Below, in pieces: positions 42,998 to 51,979 of a stretch of DNA of 64,000 nt (positions within the stretch are counted from its first letter, which is position 1; each line of letters begins with the position of its first letter). The translations under genes and the position numbers were made by a program. Source of the stretch: Cystobacter fuscus (lineage in GTDB: Bacteria > Myxococcota > Myxococcia > Myxococcales > Myxococcaceae); NCBI RefSeq assembly GCF_002305875.1, contig NZ_CP022098.1, positions 10,354,001-10,418,000 of the forward strand. The letters are read 5' to 3'. Below the pieces are notes generated by a model. The model did not search any database. It saw nothing but the letters and a program-made list of their open reading frames with translations, and was not told where the DNA came from.

Positions 42998-43825
42998 ATG
43001 GACATCCGTACCATCAACAAGCAGAACGAGAAGATCCGTCTGGACGACATCTCGCCGGAACCTCCAGCGGGGACGGACAAGGAGGAGGCGAAGCGGCAAC
43101 TGGAAGCCCTCGGCGAGGAGCTCTTCGACCTGCAGGATCTGCTGTGGGGCGCGCGGATGAACGCCGTGCTCATCGTCCTGCAGGGCCGGGACACCGCCGG
43201 GAAGGATGGCACCATCAAGCACGTCGCGGGCTTCCTCAATCCCCGAGGGCTCAGCGTCACCTCCTTCGGCGTGCCCACCCCCGAGGAGCTGGAGCATGAC
43301 TTCCTCTGGCGTGTCCACAAGGACACGCCACGCAAGGGCGAGTTCGGCATCTTCAACCGCTCGCACTACGAGGACGTGCTCGTCTCGCGCGTGAAGGGAC
43401 TGGTGCCCGAGTCGCTCTGGAAGGAGCGCTACAGCCACATCCGCGACTTCGAGGAGCTGCTCGCCGAGCATGGGACGATCATCCTCAAGTTCTTCCTCCA
43501 CATCAGCCTCGAGGAGCAGGAGGAGCGGCTGCGCTCGCGCGAGAAGGAGCCGCGCAAGGCGTGGAAGATCAGCGCCGGAGACTGGGAGGACCGGGCGCAC
43601 TGGGAGGACTACACCCAGGCCTACGAGGAGGTGTTCGCGCGCACGTCGGCAAAGAACGCGCCCTGGACGATCGTCCCCGCCAATGCCAAGTGGTACCGCA
43701 ACCTGGTGGTGGCGCACACGCTCGCCGAGACGCTCCGGCCCTACCGCGACGCCTGGCAGGGCAAGCTCGACGAGGTGGGCCAGGAGAAGAAGAAGGAGCT
43801 GGCCGCCTGGCGCAAGGGCAAGTGA
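42998..43825 (+). CDS. ppk2: polyphosphate kinase 2 family protein
   Basis: 275 residues, one PPK2 domain. Walker A-type VLQGRDTAGKDGTIKHV, then GFLNPRGLSVTSFGVPTPEELEHDFLWRVH, FNRSHYEDVLVSRV (Walker B/lid) and ILKFFLHISLEEQEERL. It would transfer phosphate between polyphosphate and nucleotides; the class (ADP or AMP acceptor) cannot be settled by eye. CGAGG lies just ahead of the ATG at 42998, which starts cleanly at the domain. Confidence 0.94.
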   Translation: MDIRTINKQNEKIRLDDISPEPPAGTDKEEAKRQLEALGEELFDLQDLLWGARMNAVLIVLQGRDTAGKDGTIKHVAGFLNPRGLSVTSFGVPTPEELEHDFLWRVHKDTPRKGEFGIFNRSHYEDVLVSRVKGLVPESLWKERYSHIRDFEELLAEHGTIILKFFLHISLEEQEERLRSREKEPRKAWKISAGDWEDRAHWEDYTQAYEEVFARTSAKNAPWTIVPANAKWYRNLVVAHTLAETLRPYRDAWQGKLDEVGQEKKKELAAWRKGK

Positions 43826-43844
43826 AGGGAGCACGGAGAGCATC

Positions 43845-44933
43845 ATGTCCGTCCGGGAACTGTGGATCTCCGGCTACCGCTCGGTGCACGCGTTGCGCTT
43901 CGAGCTCGCGCCGGTGACGGTGGTGGTGGGCCCCAATGGCAGCGGCAAGACGAACGTCTACCGCTCGCTGTATCTGCTGCACGCCGCGGCCCGGGGGGAC
44001 TTCGCGCACACGCTGGCCGAGGAGGGAGGAATGCCCTCGGCGCTGTGGGCGGGAGCGCGCAAGAAGACGGAGACGGCGCGCGTCACCGTGGGCGTGCGCC
44101 TGGAGGACCTGGCCTACGAGCTGTCCTGCGGACTCGTGCCGCCGCCCCAGGGACCCTTCATGCTCGACCCGGACGTGAAGGAGGAGACGGTCTGGGTGCA
44201 CGAGGGCACACGCCGACACGTGGTGGCCGAGCGCCGTGCCCAGAGCGTCTTCGCGCGGGACGCGGAGGGCCGCCGCACCACCTTCGCCGCCAGGCTGTGG
44301 GGCCACGAGTCCGTGCTGGCGCAGATCTCCGAGCCGCACCGCTTCCCCCTGCTGAGCGCGCTGCGCGCGGAGCTGCTCCACTGGCGCTTCTACCACCACT
44401 TCCGGACCGATCCCGACTCGCCCCTGCGCCACGAGCAGGTCGGCGTGCGTACTCCCGCGCTGGCCCATGACGGAAGGGACCTGGCCGCGGCGTTGATGAC
44501 CATCCAGGAAATCGGAGACGCCCGGGCGATGCACGAGGCCGTGACGCGGGCCTTTCCCGGTGCGCGATTGGAGTTGGGTGCCGAGGAGGGACGCTTCTCG
44601 CTCCACCTGCACATGCCCGGGCTCGGCCGCCCCCTGGGCGCGGCGGAGCTGTCCGACGGCACCTTGCGCTACCTGTGCCTGCTCGCCGCCCTGCTCTCTC
44701 CCAGGCCGCCCGCCTTCCTCGCGCTCAACGAGCCCGAGACGAGCCTGCACCCCTCGCTCCTCGAGCCACTCGCCCGCCTCATCGCCGACGCGAGCCGCCG
44801 GGGGCAGATCTTCGTCACCACGCACGCCGGGGAGCTCGCCACCTCCCTGGAGAAGCACACCCGCGCAGCCCTCCTGACGCTGCGCAGGACAGGGGGTGCC
44901 ACTGAACTCGTGGATGAAACAGACACGGATTGA
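43845..44933 (+). CDS. AAA-family ATPase (SMC/RecF-like, AAA_21)
   Basis: 362 residues. The N-terminus RELWISGYRSVHALRFELAPVTVVVGPNGSGKTNVYRSLYLL is a RecF/SMC-like head with Walker A GPNGSGKT. The C-terminal half has the signature LSDGTLRYLCLLAALLS and Walker B FLALNEPETSLHPSLLEPL followed by the switch His in FVTTHAGELA. No OLD-type TOPRIM nuclease domain is attached. In other genomes such ATPases work in repair or as toxin or defence components; here no nuclease partner is adjacent. It starts 19 bp after ppk2. Confidence 0.9.
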   Translation: MSVRELWISGYRSVHALRFELAPVTVVVGPNGSGKTNVYRSLYLLHAAARGDFAHTLAEEGGMPSALWAGARKKTETARVTVGVRLEDLAYELSCGLVPPPQGPFMLDPDVKEETVWVHEGTRRHVVAERRAQSVFARDAEGRRTTFAARLWGHESVLAQISEPHRFPLLSALRAELLHWRFYHHFRTDPDSPLRHEQVGVRTPALAHDGRDLAAALMTIQEIGDARAMHEAVTRAFPGARLELGAEEGRFSLHLHMPGLGRPLGAAELSDGTLRYLCLLAALLSPRPPAFLALNEPETSLHPSLLEPLARLIADASRRGQIFVTTHAGELATSLEKHTRAALLTLRRTGGATELVDETDTD

Positions 44934-45048
44934 CTCCATGCGTGCACTCATGCCGCGTGGACGATCCTGTTACTGCCACACCCATGACAAATTCACCTTC
45001 TGGTGCGTCGCACGCGGCTCGTTAACTGTGACGTGACAAGGAGACGTC

Positions 45049-46017
45049 ATGCCCAGTGCCCAGAAGCCCATTCCGTCTGGATTTGGAGCCCACACCACCG
45101 CCCAGGAGGCCCTCGGCTCACGAGACCTGCGCGGCGCGTTCGCCATCGTCACCGGAGGCTATTCGGGAATCGGCCTCGAAACAGCGCGTGTCCTGGCCGG
45201 AGCCGGCGCGACCGTGATCGTTCCGGCGCGAACGCCCGACAAGGCCCGCGCCGCGCTCGCCGGCGTTCCGGGAGTGGAACTCGAGCACTTGGACCTGGCT
45301 GAGCCGGCGTCCATCGACGCGTTCGCGCGGCGCTTCCTGGACTCGGGCCGCCCGCTCCACATGCTCGTGAACAACGCGGGGATCATGGCCTGCCCCCTGG
45401 CGCGCGACACGCGGGGCTTCGAATCGCAGCTCGCCGTGAACCACCTCGGTCACTTCCAGCTCACCGCTCGGCTCTGGCCCGCCCTTCGGAAGGCACGGGG
45501 CGCGCGAGTGGTCTCGGTGTCTTCGCGCGGGCATCGACGCGCGGGCATCGACTTCGACGATCCGCACTTCGAGCGGCGCCCGTATGACAAATGGTTGGCC
45601 TACGGACAAGCGAAGACCGCCAACGTCCTCTTCGCCCTCGCGCTGGATGCACGCGGAGAGCCCCATGGCGTGCGCGCGTTCTCCCTGCACCCGGGCGCCA
45701 TCCTGACGGATCTGGTGCGTCATCTCTCCGACGAGGAGCTTCGCGCGACGGGTGTACGCGACGAGTACGGACGCGTCCCAGCGGTGAACGAGTTCAAGAG
45801 CATCGAGCAAGGCGCGGCGACGAACGTGTGGTGCGCCACCAGCCCCCAGCTCGAGGGAATGGGGGGCGTCTACTGCGAGGATGTCGACATCGCGCGAGTC
45901 GTCGCGGCGGATGCGCCCCACACCTGGGGGGTCCGGCCGTGGGCCATCGATCCCGACGCGGCCGAGCGGCTCTGGGCGAGGAGCGAAGCGTGGACGGGTG
46001 TCTCGCTCAACGCGTGA
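45049..46017 (+). CDS. SDR-family oxidoreductase
   Basis: 322 residues, classical short-chain dehydrogenase: IVTGGYSGIGLETARVLAGAGATV (TGxxxGIG), LVNNAGIMACP, VVSVSSRGHRR (Ser) and YDKWLAYGQAKTAN (catalytic YxxxK). The extended C-terminal region is like the WW-domain oxidoreductase/retinol-dehydrogenase-like group. CAAGGAGACGTC precedes the ATG. It meets the XRE regulator tail to tail with an 11-bp overlap. Confidence 0.93.
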   Translation: MPSAQKPIPSGFGAHTTAQEALGSRDLRGAFAIVTGGYSGIGLETARVLAGAGATVIVPARTPDKARAALAGVPGVELEHLDLAEPASIDAFARRFLDSGRPLHMLVNNAGIMACPLARDTRGFESQLAVNHLGHFQLTARLWPALRKARGARVVSVSSRGHRRAGIDFDDPHFERRPYDKWLAYGQAKTANVLFALALDARGEPHGVRAFSLHPGAILTDLVRHLSDEELRATGVRDEYGRVPAVNEFKSIEQGAATNVWCATSPQLEGMGGVYCEDVDIARVVAADAPHTWGVRPWAIDPDAAERLWARSEAWTGVSLNA

Positions 46018-46855
46018 CCGCGCCGAACAGCTTTCGCGCCCGCGTGGTGCTGACTCCAGGACGCGGCCCATAGAGCGTGATCCGCAGCAGGCGCCCGTCG
46101 GGTTCGGAATGCGTGAGCGTGACGTGCTCGAACTCGATCACCCCCACCTCGGGGTGGGTGATGGACTTCACGCCCTCGGCGGTTTCGAGCACGTCATGTT
46201 CGCTCCAGAAGCGCCGGAACTCGGGGCTCACCTCCGAGAGCTCGGCCACCAGCGCGTCGAACTCCGTACGATCGGCGGCGCGGCCGGCGTCGAGGCGGAA
46301 GCGCGCCACCAGCCCGCGTGCGTGCGATTCCCAGGGCTCCGTGCGCAGGCGGGTGCGCGGACTGGTGAAAGCGGACCACAGGATGTTGCGCTGCGCGGGT
46401 GGCCGCAGCGCGTAGTCCCCATAGAGAATCACGGCCGGCGGATTCCACGCGACCACGTCCCACCGCGGAGTCGTCACGAGGCCCGGAAACGGATGCACGT
46501 CGAGCACTCGCTGGAGTGCGGGGCTCACGGATGCGGGCGTGATGGCGAGGCGCGGCGGTGGCCGGCCTTGCGCGAGCTCGAAGAGATGAGCGCGTTCGGC
46601 GGGGTTGAGGCGAAGGGCCCGCGCGAGCCGCTCCAGGAAGGGCTCGGACACCTGGATGTCCCGTCCCTGCTCCAGCCACGTGTACCAACTGATGCCGACC
46701 TCCGCGAGGCGAGCGACCTCCTCGCGGCGCAGGCCGGGCGTGCGACGGCGCGAACCTCCGGACAGCCCCACGTCCTCCGGACGAACACGCGCGCGACGGC
46801 TGCGGAGGAACTCGGCGAGCTCGGAGCGGGAAGAACGGCGGGAGGACTCGGTCAT
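46007..46855 (-). CDS. XRE-family transcriptional regulator with MmyB-like ligand domain
   Basis: 282 residues. The N-terminal HTH is RRTPGLRREEVARLAEVGISWYTWLEQGRDIQVS, the usual form in this actinobacterial/myxobacterial family, followed by FLERLARALRLNPAERAHLFELA. The C-terminal region (VTTPRWDVVAWNPPAVILYGDYA through FEHVTLTHSEPDGRLLRITLYGP) is a PAS-like MmyB domain that binds fatty acids in known members. The frame extends upstream, but the ATG at 46855 fits the family start. It may control the convergent SDR gene. Confidence 0.9.
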   Translation of the reverse strand: MTESSRRSSRSELAEFLRSRRARVRPEDVGLSGGSRRRTPGLRREEVARLAEVGISWYTWLEQGRDIQVSEPFLERLARALRLNPAERAHLFELAQGRPPPRLAITPASVSPALQRVLDVHPFPGLVTTPRWDVVAWNPPAVILYGDYALRPPAQRNILWSAFTSPRTRLRTEPWESHARGLVARFRLDAGRAADRTEFDALVAELSEVSPEFRRFWSEHDVLETAEGVKSITHPEVGVIEFEHVTLTHSEPDGRLLRITLYGPRPGVSTTRARKLFGAVTR

Positions 46856-46986
46856 GGAGGAGAGCAAGCGGAGGAGAGTATCGACGAGAATTCCCGCACC
46901 GGGCCACCGTGCGCGAGCCCACACCTCGAGCCCTTCGCCCCCGACACGGGGCCCGTTTCCGGAGCGGCCGTGGCATAACCTCCCCC

Positions 46987-48909
46987 ATGCCTCGCGACGT
47001 CTCCTTCTTCGACTCCCTGGGCCGCCTCCTCTCCATGGAGCGCGATGCCGAGCGCGCCCGCATGGCGGCCCTCGCCGAGGGCATGTCCCTCCAGCAGCGC
47101 GCCGAACAGGGCCTGTCCTTCCTCGACCTGGAGAGCCTGGAGGAAGAAGTGGGCCTCGGAGGCCGGGTCCTCGTCACGCTCGCGCGCCAGGACCGCGCCC
47201 GCTTCCCCGCCCGGCTCGACAACGGCGACCAGGTGGCCGTCTTCCCCCGCCGCGCCGAGGTCAAGGAGCCCGCCCGGGCACTCGTCACCCGCGCCACCAC
47301 CACCCGCGTCCAGCTCGCCTTCGACCGCTCCCCGCCCCCCTTCATCCACGAGGGCCTGCTGCGGCTCGACCGCGTCCCCAACGACGTCACCTACGAGCGC
47401 ATGCGCGCCGGCCTCTCCCGCGTCAAGGCGCTCGACAAGGGCCTGGGCCGCCGCAAGCGCGAGGTGCTGCTCGGCAACGAGCCCCCCCGCTTCGACTCCC
47501 TCCGCGAGTTCACCCCCTCGCGCCCCCTCAACCCCGAGCAGCACGACGCCGTCGCCCGCGCACTGGCCGCCGAGGACTTCTTCCTCGTGCACGGCCCTCC
47601 CGGCACCGGCAAGAGCACCGTGCTCGCCGAGGTGGCCGCCCAGGCCGTCGCCCAGGGCCAGCGCCTGCTGTGCGCCGCCGCCAGCAACGCCGCCGTGGAC
47701 CACCTGCTCGACTTGTGTCTCGACAAGGGCCTGCGCGCGGTGCGTGTGGGCCACCCGGCCCGCGTCACGCCCCGGCTCCAGGAGCACACCCTGGATCTCA
47801 TCGTCGAGGACCACCCCGACCGCGTCCTCTCGCGCGAGCTGTTCGACGAGGCCTTCTCGCTGCTCGGCTACGCGCGCCGCCAGCGCACCCAGGGCCGCAG
47901 CCGCGAGCGCTTCTCCAACGCCCGCGCCTCCACCACCGAGGCCAAGGGCCTGCTCGACGAGGCGCGCGCCCTCGAGCGCAAGGCCGTGCGCAACGTGCTG
48001 GAGCGCGCCCAGGTGGTGTGCGTGACGCTCGCGAGCCTCGACTCCGGCGTGCTCGCCCACGAGGAGTTCGACCTCGCGCTGTTGGACGAGGCCGCCCAGT
48101 CCACCGAGCCGCTCGCCCTGCTCGGCTTCCTGCGTGCCCCCAAAGTCGTACTCGCGGGAGACCCCCAGCAGCTTCCCCCCACCATCCTCTCTCCGGAAGC
48201 CGCCAAGGCAGGCCTGGCCGTGAGCCTCTTCGAGCGCCTGCTCGCGGACCATGGGGACGGCGTCAAACGCATGCTGCGCGAGCAGTACCGGATGAACACC
48301 GCCATCATGACCTTCCCCTCGAAGGAGATGTATGGCGGCGAGCTGCGCGCCCACCCGAGCGTGGCCGGGCGCACCCTCGCGGACGTGCTGCCACCGGAGA
48401 CGCCGGGAGACTTCCCGCCCGTGCTCTACCTCGACACGGCCGGCAAGGGCTTCGAGGAGGAGCAGGAAAAGGACACCGGCAGTCTCTTCAACATCGGCGA
48501 GACGGACCTGATCGTCGCCCGGGTGAGGGAGCTGCTGGCCGCGGGGATCGCGCCGCGCGAGCTGGCCGTCATCACGCCCTATCGTGCCCAGGCCCACGCC
48601 CTGCGCGAGCGCGTGGAGCCGCTCTCGCCCGACGTGGAGGTGGACACCGTGGATGCCTTCCAGGGGCGGGAGAAGGACGCCATCCTCGTGAGCCTCGTGC
48701 GCTCCAACTCCGAGGGGCAGATTGGCTTTCTCTCGGACCTGCGCCGCATGAACGTGGCGCTCACCCGCGCCCGCCGGCACCTCTTCGTCGTGGGCGACTC
48801 GGCCACGCTCAGCGGCCATACCTTCTACGCGCGCTTCATCGAGTCCACCCAGGAGGGCGCGGGCTACCGCTCCGCCTGGGAATGGCCCGACCCCAACGAG
48901 GATGCCTAA
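46987..48909 (+). CDS. superfamily 1 DNA/RNA helicase, IGHMBP2/SMUBP-2-like
   Basis: 640 residues. SF1 motifs in order: Q-like region LNPEQHDAV, Walker A HGPPGTGKSTVLAEV, motif Ic region CAAASNAAVDHLL, Walker B LALLDEAAQSTEPL, motif III LAGDPQQLPPTI, motif IV LREQYRMNTAIM, motif V VDTVDAFQGREKDAILVSLVRS and motif VI RRMNVALTRARRHLF. The N-terminal part is the beta-barrel typical of this Upf1-like group. It probably unwinds nucleic acid in repair or RNA processing. The ATG at 46987 is the first in frame near the domain start. Confidence 0.93.
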   Translation: MPRDVSFFDSLGRLLSMERDAERARMAALAEGMSLQQRAEQGLSFLDLESLEEEVGLGGRVLVTLARQDRARFPARLDNGDQVAVFPRRAEVKEPARALVTRATTTRVQLAFDRSPPPFIHEGLLRLDRVPNDVTYERMRAGLSRVKALDKGLGRRKREVLLGNEPPRFDSLREFTPSRPLNPEQHDAVARALAAEDFFLVHGPPGTGKSTVLAEVAAQAVAQGQRLLCAAASNAAVDHLLDLCLDKGLRAVRVGHPARVTPRLQEHTLDLIVEDHPDRVLSRELFDEAFSLLGYARRQRTQGRSRERFSNARASTTEAKGLLDEARALERKAVRNVLERAQVVCVTLASLDSGVLAHEEFDLALLDEAAQSTEPLALLGFLRAPKVVLAGDPQQLPPTILSPEAAKAGLAVSLFERLLADHGDGVKRMLREQYRMNTAIMTFPSKEMYGGELRAHPSVAGRTLADVLPPETPGDFPPVLYLDTAGKGFEEEQEKDTGSLFNIGETDLIVARVRELLAAGIAPRELAVITPYRAQAHALRERVEPLSPDVEVDTVDAFQGREKDAILVSLVRSNSEGQIGFLSDLRRMNVALTRARRHLFVVGDSATLSGHTFYARFIESTQEGAGYRSAWEWPDPNEDA

Positions 48910-49035
48910 TTCCCCGCGCGCTCCCGGGCACGCGTCCTGGCCAACCACCCTCCGGGGACGCGAAGACCTCTTCCCAGTCCTTCCCGTGGAGAAATTGCTC
49001 CACCGCAGCTTCGTTGAAATAAGTCAAAGGGTAAG

Positions 49036-49629
49036 ATGGAGCGCAATTTCTATGTAGTAGAAATTGGGGATGTTCCTCAATGGTGACTCGACACTCCCGT
49101 TCCCATGGCGGGTGGCGAACTGGAGGATCCCTGGATGTTCGTGGAAGGCAAGCCGGTGCCAGACCCTGGTCCGCTCAAGACCAAACCCTTCCACCATGGA
49201 GAAGAGCGCACGTTTACGGTAGCCAATGCAGACCGCACACCCATTGCAAACGAGCAAGTCGCTCGTGCCTTCCGTGAGTTTGCACCTGACGACGTGCAAT
49301 TGTTCCCGGTCGAAGTCGAGGGTACGCCCGAGCGGTACTACATCGTAAACGCGACCAGGAGTTTCAAGTGCGTTGACGAAAAGAACTCTCGGGAGGTCCA
49401 GGTATACCCTTCAGATGGCGCCGTGCCCGAACGGGTGGGAGAGTACCGCTCGATCTCTGGTCTACGGATAGACACCTCGAAGATCGAGAATGCGCGTGTC
49501 TTCCGCCCGATGGGTTGGGAAGTAGCCCTCATCGTTTCCGAGGAGATCAAGGCGAGGATCGAGCGAATTGGCAACACAGGAGTGTACTTCAATCGTGTAA
49601 CGGGGCCTCACGCGTCGAACGAGGGCTGA
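49036..49629 (+). pseudogene. Imm11-like immunity gene split by one in-frame TGA
   Basis: From the ATG at 49036 the frame reads MERNFYVVEIGDVPQW, TGA at 49084-49086, then in the same frame LDTPVPMAGGELEDPWMFVE and on to the end at 49629. The C-terminal half has the Imm11 pattern (YYIVNATRSFKCVDEKN, PERVGEYRSISGLRID, FRPMGWEVALIVSEE), aligning with the product of 21755-22330. Nothing else is lost, so the lesion is one base. Internal restart at the ATG of 49105 could give a 174-residue product missing the first strands. No toxin gene is adjacent. Confidence 0.8.
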
Positions 49630-49700
49630 GGTGGAACGTCATTTCCCCGGCAACACCCGCGGAGAGAGGGGGCTCGCGGGGTGCCGGATTCAGATGAACG

Positions 49701-49732
49701 AAAGGGCCGCACTTACGTGACCGGCCCTTTTT
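49701..49732. terminator. bidirectional intrinsic terminator
   Basis: AAAGGGCCG, 12-base loop, CGGCCCTTT followed by TT: a nine-base perfect stem with A/T tracts at both ends, sitting between the convergent Imm11 remnant and the 49.7-kb lipoprotein gene. It can stop transcription from either side. Confidence 0.8.
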
Positions 49733-49741
49733 CCATCGGCC

Positions 49742-50728
49742 TCAGCGCGTGGAGTAGGACGCGCCGATGATGGCGCAGTCCGTGGACTCGTTACCCCAAC
49801 GCACCTGGGAGCCCACGTTGCCGTCCAGGAAGGTGGAGCGGAACTTCGTGTCCCAGCACTCGTTGAGCGTCACGGGGCTGGCGAGATCGCCTCCGGTCGC
49901 GCGCACGTCCGCGCGGCCCGCGCCCGTGGCCGTCCAGCGGCTCTTGATGCTCCAGCGCTCCAGGGCGATCTTGGTCAGATCGAACCAGTGGATGTTCGAG
50001 TCGACGGCGAACTCGAACGAGCCCTCGCCCCCGGGCACCTGGCTGTAGCGGTAGGCGGCCGTGTCGGGCACGGCGGCGTCGTTGACGAACTGCTCGAGGT
50101 CCACGTCCACCGTGACGGCGGCCGTGGGGTTGGGGCGAGCGTAGTGGAAGCTGATGCGACCCTTCTTGCTGTCCTGGTGCGGGAGTCGGGCGGCCTTGTC
50201 GTAGTCGATGTCGAAGCGCCCCTCGCCGTAGCCCTTGATGGCCTTGCCCTTGTCATCCACCGCCACCGTGTGCGCGCCGGTGATGATGGCGGCGTACTCG
50301 CTGTCCGCGGCGCCCCTGGCCTTGGCCTCCAGGGTGTAGCGGAAGGCATTGGGCGCGGTGCGCACGGCCGTCAGCTTCCAGGTGGTGCCCTCCCAGTCGT
50401 TGTTGTGCGGACCCCACACCGCCGTGGTGCCGTCATCCGAGGTCGGCTCGAAGCCCGCCACGAAGTTGAGCGCGCCGAGCGTCCACAGGGTGACGCCGTT
50501 GACGAAGAGCACCGTCCCCCCCGTCACGAGCCAGGTGTGGGAGACGTCACCTCGCAGCGTCTGCTCCACGCGGACCAGACCGTCATCGATGCGCTGCGCG
50601 CTCTCGGAGGGGACCTCCAGCTTCGCCATCTCCTGGGAGGGCAGACCGTCCTTGAAGGACACCGTTTCGATCTGGGGGCCGCAAGCAGCAAGGGAGAGCG
50701 AAGCCAGGACGCCGAACATCTTCTTCAT
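49742..50728 (-). CDS. secreted lipoprotein under a sigma-54 promoter, unknown function
   Basis: 328 residues. The signal KKMFGVLASLSLAAC ends with lipobox LAAC. The mature protein is beta-rich: LRGDVSHTWLVTGGTVLFVNGVTLWTLGALNFVAGFEP, TAVWGPHNNDWEGTTWKLTAVRT, ISFHYARPNPTAAVTVDVDLEQFVND, and two late cysteines (NECWDTKFR, STDCAIIG). No family is recognised; it looks like a surface or periplasmic binding protein. The ATG at 50728 has GAGGAAACACC upstream, about 27 nt after the predicted start of the sigma-54 transcript. It follows the 51-kb Cys-rich gene but has its own promoter. Confidence 0.8.
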   Translation of the reverse strand: MKKMFGVLASLSLAACGPQIETVSFKDGLPSQEMAKLEVPSESAQRIDDGLVRVEQTLRGDVSHTWLVTGGTVLFVNGVTLWTLGALNFVAGFEPTSDDGTTAVWGPHNNDWEGTTWKLTAVRTAPNAFRYTLEAKARGAADSEYAAIITGAHTVAVDDKGKAIKGYGEGRFDIDYDKAARLPHQDSKKGRISFHYARPNPTAAVTVDVDLEQFVNDAAVPDTAAYRYSQVPGGEGSFEFAVDSNIHWFDLTKIALERWSIKSRWTATGAGRADVRATGGDLASPVTLNECWDTKFRSTFLDGNVGSQVRWGNESTDCAIIGASYSTR

Positions 50729-50758
50729 GGTGTTTCCTCGGGTGGGGAGTCGTGCCGT

Positions 50759-50799
50759 CCCCATGAGCAAGGGACGGACCAACGCCAAACCCGCGAAAC
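50759..50799 (-). repeat. 41-bp promoter repeat, copy 1
   Basis: Identical over 41 bp to 57319-57359, with the same orientation toward a downstream lipoprotein gene. It contains a sigma-54 promoter. The sequence outside the 41 bp differs, apart from the enhancer-like sites further upstream. Confidence 0.9.
50766..50782 (-). promoter_or_regulatory. sigma-54 (-24/-12) promoter of the 49.7-kb lipoprotein gene
   Basis: Minus-strand TTGGTCCGTCCCTTGCT fits TGGCACG-N4-TTGC with the invariant GG and GC ten bases apart. The predicted start lies near 50755. Two palindromic sites lie 55 bp further upstream. Confidence 0.75.
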
Positions 50800-50821
50800 C
50801 ATGAGGTGCTCCCGCCGAGCC

Positions 50822-50839
50822 TGTAGGCCGCACCCTACA
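50822..50839 (-). promoter_or_regulatory. enhancer-like palindrome, proximal site
   Basis: TGTAGG-CCGCAC-CCTACA, perfect six-base arms with a six-base spacer, centred about 75 bp upstream of the predicted sigma-54 start. Likely binding site for the FHA-type activator encoded nearby. Confidence 0.7.
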
Positions 50840-50853
50840 GGGGGCGCCCGCGC

Positions 50854-50871
50854 TGTAGGGCGCGCCCTACA
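50854..50871 (-). promoter_or_regulatory. enhancer-like palindrome, distal site
   Basis: TGTAGGGCGCGCCCTACA, a perfect 18-bp palindrome, 32 bp from the proximal site (start to start), which is three helical turns, so two activator dimers could bind the same face. Confidence 0.7.
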
Positions 50872-50895
50872 TGAGGCCCAGGGTGGAGAGCGCCC

Positions 50896-51978
50896 CTACC
50901 GGCACCAGGTGGTGACACAGACCTTGTTACGACAGGCGCCCGTGGGGCCGCAGTCCGCGTTGAGCACGCAGACCCCTCCGGGGGCGACGTACTGCTGGCA
51001 GACGAGCTGGGCGAAGGGACCGAAGGCGCACCGGCTCCCAAGGCACAGGGCCCGCTCCTCCGTGCCGTCCGGGTTGAAGCACGTCTGGCCGAGTTCCCTC
51101 CACGGACGGCAGTGCGCGGAGGCGGCCTCGCAGTAGAGCAGGCCACCGCACTCGAGGGCCCCGGGCGCGCAGGCCTCGTCCAGGCCCCGGGCCGGGCGGC
51201 ACTCGCGCGGGGCGGTCGCGTCCACGGCCAGCTTCGCGCAGACCTGGCCGGGCGCACACTCGTCGGTGCTCGCGCAGGCACCGGCCTCCTTGCGTGCGAC
51301 ACACACATTGTCCACGCACGCGGCGTTGGCCTCGGGCGCGCAGCGCACTCCCCAGGCGCAGGACTCCCCCAGGTTCGCGTACGCGCGGCACACGTTGAGC
51401 GAGCAGGTGGAGCCGGGCTGGCACGGGACACTGTCGTCACATCTGCTCCCCGCGGGCACGTAGCGCTTGCACACGCCAGGACAGCCGGCGCTCGTGTCAC
51501 ACCAGCCGCCCTGACAGTCCATGTTGCCGCCGCAGACGCCGCCTTCGGCCACCTGGGGCGCCAGGGCGTCGCAGCGGGCCAACAGGTTTCCCTGGCTGAA
51601 CTCCTCGAGCGTCAGCGCGCCACAGGGCAGGTCGCGCAGGCGGCGCACGCACGCGCCGAACTGCTCCGGAAGGAAGGCCTGACGGCCCATCTGGACGCTC
51701 GCCACCACCGAGGCACACACCGCGTCGGTGTCCAGCAGCCGCTGGTAGCTGTCCGGCGGCCCGCCGTAGCACTGGTTCGCGCGCCGGGCGAGCGTCTCCA
51801 TCGCCATGCGGCAGGACTCCTGCAAATGATCCCCGGAGCGGGCACCCGCCACACAGCGCCCCTCGGCGGTGCAGCGCTGGGCGCTCGGGCACTGCAGGTC
51901 GTCCTCGCATGGCGCGCCCGTCACCTGCACGCTGCAGCCCGCCAGGGCCATCATCATCACCACCAGCCATGCGCGCAC
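50896..51978 (-). CDS. Cys-rich (Dickkopf-like) lipoprotein
   Basis: 360 residues. Lipoprotein signal with MALAGCSVQ, then more than 30 cysteines, many in short spaced patterns: CEDDLQCPSAQRCTAEGRC, GNMDCQGGWCDTSAGCPGVC, CQPGSTCSLNVC, STDECAPGQVC, GGLLYCEAASAHC, LNADCGPTGACRNKVC. This resembles the disulphide-rich repeats common in secreted myxobacterial proteins. The role is unknown; it is the last gene of the kinase/activator operon, with only one base to the TPR-PEGA gene. Confidence 0.8.
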   Translation of the reverse strand: MRAWLVVMMMALAGCSVQVTGAPCEDDLQCPSAQRCTAEGRCVAGARSGDHLQESCRMAMETLARRANQCYGGPPDSYQRLLDTDAVCASVVASVQMGRQAFLPEQFGACVRRLRDLPCGALTLEEFSQGNLLARCDALAPQVAEGGVCGGNMDCQGGWCDTSAGCPGVCKRYVPAGSRCDDSVPCQPGSTCSLNVCRAYANLGESCAWGVRCAPEANAACVDNVCVARKEAGACASTDECAPGQVCAKLAVDATAPRECRPARGLDEACAPGALECGGLLYCEAASAHCRPWRELGQTCFNPDGTEERALCLGSRCAFGPFAQLVCQQYVAPGGVCVLNADCGPTGACRNKVCVTTWCR

Positions 51979-51979
51979 G

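Noticed and set aside
46605-49022. Long plus-strand frame out of phase with the helicase gene
   Set aside because: Arg/Pro-rich shadow; the helicase frame carries all SF1 motifs.
48836-49027. Minus-strand frame beginning LTYFNEAAVEQFLHGKDW
   Set aside because: First ~28 residues look protein-like, but it uses a TTG start, then runs antisense into the helicase gene; at most a small remnant.
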